From: a virus
Length of the DNA stretch: 24,223 bases
Direction: 5' to 3' (one strand)
Virus record (IMG/VR): IMGVR_UViG_3300009168_000109
Coordinates: 1 to 24,223 of that record
Position 1 is the first letter of the stretch; each line of letters opens with the position of its first letter. The position numbers and the translations under genes were made by a program. Under the pieces are notes generated by a model that was not told the origin of the DNA, made no database searches, and saw nothing but the letters and a program-made list of their open reading frames with translations. Shown here in pieces: positions 14,962 to 20,951 of this stretch.

Positions 14962-16809
14962 ATGTCGACGCTCCCGCAGACGAATTTCCGCAGCCATCAC
15001 GGCCCGTACCTCAACGCGTACTTTGGCGGCGGGCCGCAGGGCCAGGAGATCGAGGGCGTGCCGGTCGGCCTGCTGACGGCGGCGATGGGCGACGGCGTGG
15101 AGCCCGGCCCCGATGAGACGTTCGGCGTCGAGGTGCTCGACCCGCCCGAGTGGATCGCGCTGCGCTCGTTCAACGGCTGCTATGTCTGCGCCGAGGGCGG
15201 CGGCGGCGGCCTGGTGATCGCCAATCGCGAATACGACACGCCGGGGCCCTGGGAAACGTTTACGGTGTTCATCGTCGACGACGCGGCCGGGATCGTCGCG
15301 CTGCAAACGCACAACGGCCAGTACCTGACCGCCGAGCCCGATGGCACCGTGACCGCGACGCGCCCAAACACCGAGGCGCCGGGGCCCTGGGAATGCTGGA
15401 CCAGTGCGCTGCGCTGGTGGGTGGTCGAGATCGATGGCACGGTGCCGCCCGAGGGCGGGAACCGGGTGCCGGCGGGCCCGGTGCGTCTCGCCGGGCGTAT
15501 CTGCACCGATGACGCCGGGCCGTTCCTCGCCCTGGGCGCGTCGTTCTTCTGGACGCCGCGCGCGTGGAAGGACTACCGCGATCGCTACGACGCCAACATG
15601 GCGTGGCTGCAGAAGAGCGGCTTCAACTTCTATCGCGCGCTCGTGCTCACCGGCGGCTGGCCGGAGCCGGATGGCTGGGCGCATGCCGGCGCGTTCCTGC
15701 CGTGGGCGCTCGACGTGTTGCCGGAGTACTTGGACGACGCCTTCACTCGCTACAACCTCCGGTGCAGCCTGACGCTCTTCGACGGCGAACATCAGACGCC
15801 GACCGACAGCGAGCAGGATAGCTTCGTCCATGCGGTCTGTGATCGGCTGCTGTCGCGGCTGCACACGCTGCAGGACGTCCAGGTCGCCAACGAATACAAC
15901 CCGTGTGGGTGGGACTATCCGAAGGGCATCGAGCGGCTGCGGCGTCACGCGCGCACGCTCCGCGAGCGCCTCGGCCCCGCGATCCCGCTCAGCATCAGCT
16001 CACGCACGACGGCGATGGCCGGCGGCACGGCGCAAGACCATTACGACGAGTGCCACAAACTGTTCGACGGCCTGCTGCCCGACATCGTGACCACCACCTG
16101 CAATCACGACTCGCGCGAGACGACGCTGATCGACGGCCACTGGCGGCATGTGCGCCAAGGCTGGGAGCGCGTGGTGCATGACGCGCAGGGCCGCCCGCTC
16201 GAGCCCGACGCCTCGATCGATGACGAGCCGATGGGCCCGCGCAGCTCGGTGGCGGAAGAGGACAATCCGTCGCTCATCGTGGGCAAGGCGCTGGTGTCTT
16301 ACATCTCCGGGCGGCATCAGTACGTCTACCACCCAGACGCCGGCATCTGGTCGGACCTGCTCAATCCGCCGCAGCGCGGCATGGGCGAGTTCCGGCTGAT
16401 CGAGGATCATCCGACCTCCGGCCTGGTGGCGGCGTCGTTCCAGCAGTTGATGCCCTTGCTACCGCCCGAGATGACGACCTGGGCGCGCACGTCGCACCAC
16501 ATCGTCGGCCATCCCTTCGCGGCCAGCTTCGAACAGGTGGGCGACGTGTTCACGCAAATCTGGCCAGACCAGGTCACCGCCCACGGCGTGGTGCGCGCGT
16601 TCGGCGTAATCGACGGCGCGTCGTTCCTCATCGCGCTGACCGGCGTGAAGGATCGGTTCGATATGCAGTGGATCGAGGCGCTCGAGTTCGACGTCTACCG
16701 CTGCGGGACCGGCGAGCGCGTCGAGACGGTGAGCAGCGAGGGCGGCGGGATCCTCACGCTGCGCGCGAGCCTGGACACCGACTATCTCGTGGTCGGGCGC
16801 TGGCGCTGA
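14962..16809 (+). CDS. Tail spike-like protein: fascin-like beta-trefoil plus glycosidase-like barrel
   Basis: This 615-residue protein has a short N-terminal segment, then a fascin-like region at about 60-150 with two similar units (EWIALRSFNGCYVCAEGGGG and GIVALQTHNGQYLTAEPDG, each followed by a PGPWE motif). Residues about 170-490 resemble a clan-A glycoside hydrolase barrel: FLALGASFFWTPRAWKDY, LQKSGFNFYRALVLTGGW, and VQVANEYNPCGW, where E311 is the likely acid/base. E476 in GMGEFRLIED is a possible nucleophile. A beta-rich end finishes with YLVVGRWR. It probably binds and cleaves a surface polysaccharide at the tail tip. The substrate is unknown, and the second catalytic residue is a guess. 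Confidence 0.72.
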   Translation: MSTLPQTNFRSHHGPYLNAYFGGGPQGQEIEGVPVGLLTAAMGDGVEPGPDETFGVEVLDPPEWIALRSFNGCYVCAEGGGGGLVIANREYDTPGPWETFTVFIVDDAAGIVALQTHNGQYLTAEPDGTVTATRPNTEAPGPWECWTSALRWWVVEIDGTVPPEGGNRVPAGPVRLAGRICTDDAGPFLALGASFFWTPRAWKDYRDRYDANMAWLQKSGFNFYRALVLTGGWPEPDGWAHAGAFLPWALDVLPEYLDDAFTRYNLRCSLTLFDGEHQTPTDSEQDSFVHAVCDRLLSRLHTLQDVQVANEYNPCGWDYPKGIERLRRHARTLRERLGPAIPLSISSRTTAMAGGTAQDHYDECHKLFDGLLPDIVTTTCNHDSRETTLIDGHWRHVRQGWERVVHDAQGRPLEPDASIDDEPMGPRSSVAEEDNPSLIVGKALVSYISGRHQYVYHPDAGIWSDLLNPPQRGMGEFRLIEDHPTSGLVAASFQQLMPLLPPEMTTWARTSHHIVGHPFAASFEQVGDVFTQIWPDQVTAHGVVRAFGVIDGASFLIALTGVKDRFDMQWIEALEFDVYRCGTGERVETVSSEGGGILTLRASLDTDYLVVGRWR

Positions 16810-16819
16810 GGCGTTCCAC

Positions 16820-16930
16820 GTGCCACACCGTACGGACCCGGAGCTCCTCACCTGGATCCTGATCGCCCTGGGGATCGCCGCGGTGGTCGCCACGATCCTG
16901 GCGGTCGTCGTGACGTGGCTGCTCGCCTGA
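16820..16930 (+). CDS. Tiny single-helix membrane protein, holin candidate
   Basis: A GTG at 16820 opens a 36-residue frame: polar start VPHRTDPELLTW, then one uninterrupted hydrophobic helix ILIALGIAAVVATILAVVVT and the end WLLA. A GAGG sequence ends 8 nt before the GTG, a good ribosome binding site. It starts just after the spike gene, where many phages place lysis genes. The short charged head and single helix would suit a small holin or another membrane peptide. There is no recognisable endolysin beside it, so the role is tentative. Confidence 0.5.
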   Translation: MPHRTDPELLTWILIALGIAAVVATILAVVVTWLLA

Positions 16931-16987
16931 CGCGCGGGGCATCCTCCCGACGGCAGATCGCGGCGGCGGCCCGTACACTGGAAGAGG

Positions 16988-17209
16988 ATGAACGACCGCA
17001 CGCTGCACTGCGCGCACGTCTGGATCCACCCGAACGATCCGCTGCGCCGCCCCTATGTCCCGATCATCGGGCCGGGGCGCTATCAGATGAAACTCGGCGA
17101 GGTCTATCGCTGCCGCTACTGCCAGGTCGCGCTGCCGATTGGCGCCGCGGCGCTGACCCGCCTGCCCATCGCCTCGGAGCTGCCTGAGGCCCCGCCTGAG
17201 GCCCCCTAA
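16988..17209 (+). CDS. Small zinc-ribbon-like protein
   Basis: This 73-residue protein has a good ribosome binding site (GGAAGAGG) just before its ATG. It reads MNDRTLHCAHVWIHPNDPLR, then VYRCRYCQVALPIG. The CAH and CRYC pairs could bind a zinc ion. Its C-terminal PEAPPEAP is encoded by a 19-bp sequence that recurs exactly in the attP region, so the gene end may double as an integrase arm site. No function is known. Confidence 0.65.
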   Translation: MNDRTLHCAHVWIHPNDPLRRPYVPIIGPGRYQMKLGEVYRCRYCQVALPIGAAALTRLPIASELPEAPPEAP

Positions 17210-17251
17210 GGAACGCGAGGTCTAAGGCAGTTTTGTCCGCCCTGGGTTCAA

Positions 17252-17272
17252 TTTATACCGGGGGTGTATAAA
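17252..17272. repeat. AT-rich inverted repeat
   Basis: TTTATAC and GTATAAA face each other across a 7-nt G-rich spacer, close downstream of the last late gene. The stem is AT-rich inside a GC-rich region. It may end late transcription or be a protein-binding site such as a bending-factor site for integration; no U-run follows. Confidence 0.4.
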
Positions 17273-17430
17273 ACCAAGTCTGCAGGTTAGCTCGGCCGCA
17301 CACGAGGCCCGTAGGCGCGTTCAAACGGCGCCGCGCCTATCGGTCGGGGGTGGGCGGCGCTGACGCGCCCTGGGGCCGCGTGGCGCGCCGGGCGGCCGCG
17401 CGGCGTCGCCGTGGCCACCGGGGCCGGTGC

Positions 17431-17468
17431 TGAGGCCCCGCCTGAGGCCACCGGTTGAGGCCACATCA
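17431..17468. repeat. Left attP arm-like repeats
   Basis: TGAGGCCCCGCCTGAGGCC at 17431-17449 is an exact second copy of 17185-17203, and GGCCACATCA at 17459-17468 recurs at 17679-17688 on the other side of the core. Direct repeats on both sides of a tRNA-derived core are the pattern of integrase arm-binding sites. Binding is inferred. Confidence 0.6.
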
Positions 17469-17555
17469 GGCCCTGCGGGGCGGGTTCTAGCGGGCCGTTA
17501 TGGGGTCTCGTTCTGAAACACTTCGCAGAATCCCTAAGAAATCCGCGTATTTGGG

Positions 17556-17603
17556 CGCGGCCGACAGGGCTCGAACCTGTGACCCTCAGCTTCGAAGGCC
17601 GAT
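17556..17603 (-). other. attP core: 3' half of tRNA-Arg(UCG)
   Basis: Read on the minus strand, this is a tRNA from the anticodon stem to the discriminator base. The stem pairs TCGGC with GCTGA, the anticodon loop is CTTCGAA (anticodon TCG, arginine), and the variable loop is GGGTC. The T-arm is ACAGG-TTCGAGC-CCTGT, followed by the acceptor strand CGGCCGC and a G discriminator. The D-arm and 5' acceptor strand are absent, so this is not a working tRNA. Phages that integrate into tRNA genes carry such a 3' end so that the host gene is restored. It lies about 220 bp from the integrase stop. Confidence 0.85.
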
Positions 17604-17662
17604 CGGACGATTCGCCGCAAGCGATAGACCATATACGGCTTACCTACGATTTCGGCGAGGCC

Positions 17663-17688
17663 TGAGGCCCCGCGCTAGGGCCACATCA
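17663..17688. repeat. Right attP arm-like repeats
   Basis: TGAGGCCCCGC (17663-17673) and GGCCACATCA (17679-17688) repeat, in the same order and orientation, the sequences of the left arm. Together with that arm they bracket the tRNA-derived core almost symmetrically. Confidence 0.6.
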
Positions 17689-17790
17689 CCGAAAAGGGCC
17701 CCGTTACAACCACACACATCGTTCAGCTCTGTGACGGTTCTGTTGCGTGGCTGAATTTTCTCGCGGCGCTGAATTTCCACGCGCGGACGT

Positions 17791-17812
17791 GGCCCTGGCT
17801 GCAGCCAGGGCC
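17791..17812. terminator. Perfect 22-bp palindrome after the integrase gene
   Basis: GGCCCTGGCTG is followed at once by its own reverse complement, beginning 10 nt beyond the integrase stop codon. As RNA it would form a very stable hairpin in either direction. No U-run follows on either strand, so termination would be weak or factor-aided. It could also protect the transcript or be a binding site. Confidence 0.5.
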
Positions 17813-17821
17813 GGGTGTGCG

Positions 17822-18904
17822 TCACGCCGCCCGCCCGTTGATGCGATCGGCGACATCCTGCAGCCGCCGGCTGACGACGCGCCGGGTGTAGCGCATGGTC
17901 GTGCTGATGTGCAGGTGCTGCGCGTAGACCTGGACGATCGCCGCGTCCTCGCAGTGCACGTGCAGCCAGCTGAGAAAGCTATGGCGCAGGTGCTTCGGCG
18001 TCAGGCCGGCCGGGAGCGTCACGGTACGGCCCTCGGCGGCCTCGCGGGCGACGTAGGACCGCACGGCCGTATGAAAGGCGCGGCCCAGGGCGCGCGTCCC
18101 GCAGGGGCCCCACGCAAACGCCCGCAGCCAGGCGGCGGCGGCCTCGGGCGCCTTGCCGAGGAGCGGCAGCGTCACGGCCTCGACGCCCTCGCCTTTCTCG
18201 CGCGGCGGCAGCGTGATCGTGCCGCGCGCCAGGTCGATGTCGGTGGCCTGCAGGCGCTGCTGCGTCGCCGGCTCGGCGCCGGTCCACAGCCACAGCAGCA
18301 GACGGCCGCGCGCTTTGTTGCGAAACATTCGACCGCCGCGGCCCGGGTGGCGCGCCGTGCGGTGTTCGTCCATGCCGCTGATGATGGCATGCAGGAGATC
18401 CATCTCGGCGCCGCGCGGCGGCGTCTTCGGCTCGCGCGGCGTTTTCAGCCCGCGCACGATCGCCTCGAGCTCGTGATCCTTGACGGCCTCCAGGAACTTC
18501 GCGAGCTCGCGGCGCCGGTGCTTCAACGTGCTGGCCGCCACGCCGGCGTCGATCCAGTCGGTCACGATCTGCGCCAGCCGGCCCGCGGTCACCGCCTTGC
18601 GGCCAACGTCGCCGAGCGCATGCGCCCAGGCCATGAGATAGCTGCGGGTGTTCGCCCGGCTGCGGCCCTTCGGCAGACCCGCGACATACAGCCCGATCTC
18701 GCCGGCAATCTGGCCCTTGAGCCGCTGCTGCGTGCGCTTCTGCTTCCGCAGCTCGGCGCAGGTGTCGTCAATCCAGGTGGTGATCGTGCGGAGCGGGGTG
18801 GTGCGGGGGAAGCGTCTGCGGCGGCGGCGGTCGCGGCCGACCTTCGCGGTCGCGATGTAGCGGCGCCCGTCGTCGACGACGTTGGGCGCGATCGAGGTAC
18901 TCAC
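17822..18904 (-). CDS. int: Tyrosine recombinase (phage integrase) with unusual active site
   Basis: This 360-residue protein should integrate the phage at a tRNA-Arg gene. An N-terminal arm-binding part is very basic (RRRRRRFPRTTPL), and a core-binding helical domain spans about 80-150. The catalytic domain follows from about 165. The box-II motif PKHLRHSF (R307), H330 in AQHLHIS, and the nucleophile Y339 in TTMRYTR are clear, and K237 may be the beta-hairpin lysine. However, the first catalytic arginine expected in TGLR is E211 in TGAEP, and the box-II histidine is K304. The GTG start follows a strong AAGGAG. It may be a variant family or impaired. It lies next to the attP core, on the opposite strand to both the late genes and the early operon. 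Confidence 0.88.
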   Translation of the reverse strand: MSTSIAPNVVDDGRRYIATAKVGRDRRRRRRFPRTTPLRTITTWIDDTCAELRKQKRTQQRLKGQIAGEIGLYVAGLPKGRSRANTRSYLMAWAHALGDVGRKAVTAGRLAQIVTDWIDAGVAASTLKHRRRELAKFLEAVKDHELEAIVRGLKTPREPKTPPRGAEMDLLHAIISGMDEHRTARHPGRGGRMFRNKARGRLLLWLWTGAEPATQQRLQATDIDLARGTITLPPREKGEGVEAVTLPLLGKAPEAAAAWLRAFAWGPCGTRALGRAFHTAVRSYVAREAAEGRTVTLPAGLTPKHLRHSFLSWLHVHCEDAAIVQVYAQHLHISTTMRYTRRVVSRRLQDVADRINGRAA

Positions 18905-19028
18905 GGCGGAGCTCCTTGACGCGTGCCAGCGGGGCTGGCCAGGTGCGCGTCGGTCTTGACAGCCACCAAAATTGGGATTAGCTGCGCCTCGATTCTACGG
19001 CCGGTGGCGCCGAAAGCTCAAACCGGCT

Positions 19029-19478
19029 TTAGCGCCGGGCGTGGGGATTGAGGAAGATCCGCGCGATGAGGTGCAGCACGGCGCCGATCACGGCCTGCTG
19101 CGCCGGCGGCAGCGTGTCGCGTAGCGCCTCGAGCTCCTGCACGGTCAACGGGAGCGGGGGCGCGGGCCCGATCTGCTTGCGCAGCTCAGTCTCGGCGGTG
19201 AGTTTCAACGCGTCGCAGTATTTCGCCAACATCCGCCAGGTGTAGGTGAGCTGGCCCTGTTCGATCTTCCGCAGCGTCGGCACTGAGGGCCCGCCGAGAT
19301 CGTTCACCTTCCGGAGTGTGAGGCCCTGGCGCTTGCGCTCGAATTGCAACTGCCCGCCCAAGGCGATCGTGATGTCTTTCAGTTTGCGCGCGCCCAAAAC
19401 CTTTTGGTATTTCCCCGCCACAGCTAGCCTATGACGCGGCCCAACTTGGAATGTCAAATTAATTTGCACGCTTGACAT
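19029..19478 (-). CDS. XRE-family repressor-like protein
   Basis: Read from the ATG at 19478 this is a 149-residue protein. A helix-turn-helix lies at about residues 38-85 (LGGQLQFERKRQGLTLRKVN, then PSVPTLRKIEQGQLTYTWRM, LAKYCDALKL). The C-terminal part is helical and hydrophobic (LPLTVQELEALRDTLPPAQQ, AVIGAVLHLIARIFLNPHAR) and lacks the serine-lysine peptidase of CI-type repressors. It is transcribed divergently from the Cro-like gene, so it is the best candidate for the lysogeny repressor. The start is uncertain: no clear ribosome binding site is visible, and a minus-strand TCTAAT at 19495-19500 would give an almost leaderless mRNA. A later GTG is possible. Confidence 0.78.
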   Translation of the reverse strand: MSSVQINLTFQVGPRHRLAVAGKYQKVLGARKLKDITIALGGQLQFERKRQGLTLRKVNDLGGPSVPTLRKIEQGQLTYTWRMLAKYCDALKLTAETELRKQIGPAPPLPLTVQELEALRDTLPPAQQAVIGAVLHLIARIFLNPHARR

Positions 19479-19502
19479 CAAATGGAAACTTGGAATTAGA
19501 TC
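19443..19502. promoter_or_regulatory. Probable operator and divergent promoter region
   Basis: This AT-rich stretch contains an exact direct repeat AACTTGGAAT (19443-19452 and 19487-19496, 44 bp apart). It also has an inverted repeat ATGTCAA/TTGACAT (19451-19457 and 19472-19478) and the palindrome AAATTAATTT (19456-19465). TTGACA at 19472-19477 is a perfect -35 box for rightward transcription, with a poor -10-like TTAGAT about 18 bp on. On the other strand TCTAAT (19495-19500) is a good -10. The layout suits repressor and Cro-like protein competing for the same sites. Confidence 0.6.
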
Positions 19503-19592
19503 CGGCCTCTCTCCGCGGCGGCGTGCGTTTGGCGTGTGTTGTTTCTTCGCCCACCATGACAGCTGCGGTCGTTGGATGTCTGGGAGGGACGT

Positions 19593-19973
19593 ATGAGCAA
19601 GACGACGCCCACGCCGACCCCAACGCCGCCGACGATCCGCGACCTGCGCGATCAGGCTCACCTGACGCCAGCTGATGTCGAGCGGATCACCGACGGCGCT
19701 GTAAAGCGCGGCGCGCTCAGTGCGATCGAGCGTGGCCTCGTGCCGACTCCCCGCTATGCGACGCTGACGCGCCTGGCCCAGGCCCTCGGCGTCGACCCCG
19801 ATGAGTGCCAGGCGGCCGTCCATGCCACGGTCGCCGCCCGGCAGTCGCATCGTCTGACCCGCGGATCGCCCGGCCGACCGAAGGCCGCGCCGATGACCCT
19901 CGCGGCGGCGCTGCAGCAAGCGCGGCAGTTGTGCGCCGCGCTCGAAGTCCTGGCGGCCGCCCCCGGCCGCTGA
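19593..19973 (+). CDS. Cro-like helix-turn-helix regulator
   Basis: This 126-residue protein starts at the ATG at 19593, 4 nt after a strong GGGAGGG. It has a threonine-proline-rich opening, then an XRE-type helix-turn-helix (TIRDLRDQAHLTPADVERIT, GALSAIERGLVPTPRYATLT, RLAQALGVDPDEC). It ends with a basic linker RGSPGRPKAAP and a leucine-rich helix (LAAALQQARQLCAALEVLAA) that may dimerise. It is the first gene of the rightward early operon and faces the repressor, which suggests a role in the lysis-lysogeny switch. Specific binding sites are not known. Confidence 0.78.
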   Translation: MSKTTPTPTPTPPTIRDLRDQAHLTPADVERITDGAVKRGALSAIERGLVPTPRYATLTRLAQALGVDPDECQAAVHATVAARQSHRLTRGSPGRPKAAPMTLAAALQQARQLCAALEVLAAAPGR

Positions 19974-19999
19974 CGCCGGTCAGGAAGGGATCGAACCTC

Positions 20000-20251
20000 A
20001 TGGCGAACCTAATCGCGATCCGCCCAATTCTCACGATCGCCGACATCTGCGAGCTGCTACGGATCAGCCCGACGCAGTTTCACGACATCAAAGACACGCT
20101 GAGCGCGCTCGGCCTGCTCAAGCCGGTGTACCCCGAGATCGATCGCAAACGGCGCTACCACGGCGAACCGTTTGTCGAATGGCTCTCGGACAAACGCCAG
20201 GCCGCGCTGCTGCGCGAAACGATCACCGCCTTCGCGGGCGGGCGCTCGTGA
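20000..20251 (+). CDS. Small winged-helix protein, excisionase-like
   Basis: This 83-residue protein starts at ATG 20000 after AGGAAGGGA. ILTIADICELLRISPTQFHD is a helix-turn-helix like those of MerR/Xis-type proteins. It is followed by a wing-like LLKPVYPEIDRKRRYHGEPF, VEWL, a typical ending for such proteins. Small basic winged-helix proteins next to a phage switch often act as excisionase or as an early activator. Its stop overlaps the next GTG. The Xis role is inferred. Confidence 0.65.
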   Translation: MANLIAIRPILTIADICELLRISPTQFHDIKDTLSALGLLKPVYPEIDRKRRYHGEPFVEWLSDKRQAALLRETITAFAGGRS

Positions 20252-20646
20252 AAGTCGGCGAGCTCTTCCAAAGCCGGTTCCTACGCGCCGACGATCTCGG
20301 CCGCAGTCACGTGCGCGTCACGATCGAGAAGGTCGCGATCGAGGCGATGCACGGCAGCCGCAAACCGGTGCTCTATTTCCGCGGCAAGTCGAAAGGCCTG
20401 GTCGTGAACCAGACCCGCGCGCGCAGCCTGACGAAGGTGCTCGCGACCGACGAGACCGAGGCCTGGGTCGGCTGCCAGGTGTCGCTCTACGTCGACAGCA
20501 TCGAGACCAGCGACGAAACGACCGGCCGCAAGCGGCGCGTGCAAATGATCTGCGTCGACGAGCGGCCCGAGTCGGCGCTGCGGCCGCGGCGCGACGGCGA
20601 ACCCGCCACCGGCCCGCTCACCGCCGCGGACGTGAAGCGATGGTGA
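20248..20646 (+). CDS. Conserved phage protein of unknown role (early region)
   Basis: This 132-residue protein begins at a GTG that overlaps the previous stop. It reads VKVGELFQSRFLRADDLGRS, HVRVTIEKVAIE, then KPVLYFRGKSKGLVVNQTRA, LATDETEAWVGCQVSLYVDS and RKRRVQMICVDERP. The combination of the SRFL start, PVLYFxGKxKGLVxNxT and WxGxxxxLY motifs is found in many phage proteins near replication or recombination genes and has no established function that I know of. It is basic and beta-rich, so nucleic acid binding is possible. The stop overlaps the next ATG. Confidence 0.75.
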   Translation: MKVGELFQSRFLRADDLGRSHVRVTIEKVAIEAMHGSRKPVLYFRGKSKGLVVNQTRARSLTKVLATDETEAWVGCQVSLYVDSIETSDETTGRKRRVQMICVDERPESALRPRRDGEPATGPLTAADVKRW

Positions 20647-20951
20647 CGCGCCTGGCGGCCAGCGTGACGGCCTACCACACGACGCTGACCCGCGCCGAGC
20701 TGCTGCGCGTGCTGAAGCAACACGGCCCCGAGGCGGTGCTGCCCGGGTTCACCGGCACGCTCGAGGAAGCGCGGGCCGTGATCGCGAAAGATCCGCGCGA
20801 GGTGTTTGTGCTCGATCGCAATTGCGATCGCCAGGATACCAAGGGCCAGTGCCTCGGGCATCGGCACGTCCGGTGCGCCGGCTGCGGCGGCTGGCTCGCG
20901 GTCCTCGAGGTCGGCGATCCGGTATGCCTCACGTGCGGCGGTGACTTGTGA
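20640..20951 (+). CDS. Small protein with C-terminal zinc ribbon
   Basis: This 103-residue protein overlaps the end of the previous gene by 7 nt (ATGGTGA). The N-terminal part is helical (TLTRAELLRVLKQHGPEAVL, ARAVIAKDPREVFVLDRNC). The end forms a zinc ribbon: CAGC and, about 20 residues on, CLTC, with an extra HRH before it. The GTGA junction couples it to the next gene. No known function; DNA or RNA binding is likely from the zinc ribbon and operon context. Confidence 0.68.
   Translation: MVTRLAASVTAYHTTLTRAELLRVLKQHGPEAVLPGFTGTLEEARAVIAKDPREVFVLDRNCDRQDTKGQCLGHRHVRCAGCGGWLAVLEVGDPVCLTCGGDL

Larger units (their letters stand above)
17210..17821. other. Non-coding attachment-site region
   Basis: About 610 bp with no convincing gene lie between the last late gene and the integrase. 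The interval contains a short inverted repeat (TTTATAC at 17252-17258 against GTATAAA at 17266-17272), repeated TGAGGCC arms, the 3' half of a tRNA-Arg gene, a pair of GCTGAATTT repeats (17750 and 17768) and a perfect palindrome next to the integrase stop. This layout is what an intact attP looks like. The first part (17274-17430) is GC-rich and shows no further feature. Confidence 0.8.

Noticed and set aside
17341-17420. GC-rich partial symmetries as a terminator for the late genes
   Set aside because: Short complementary GC words are expected by chance here, no U-run follows and no single stem stands out.
17556-17603. A functional tRNA-Arg gene
   Set aside because: The D-arm and the 5' acceptor strand are missing upstream, so the sequence can only be the 3' half used as attachment core.
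17747-18919. 390-codon plus-strand open frame opposite the integrase
   Set aside because: The minus strand carries the HLRH and TTMRYTR recombinase motifs and a strong ribosome binding site; the plus-strand reading is Ala/Arg-rich without motifs.
19029-19919. Repressor frame extended upstream to 19919
   Set aside because: The extra 147 residues are arginine-rich, lie opposite the Cro-like gene and contain the operator-like region; the ATG at 19478 is more sensible.
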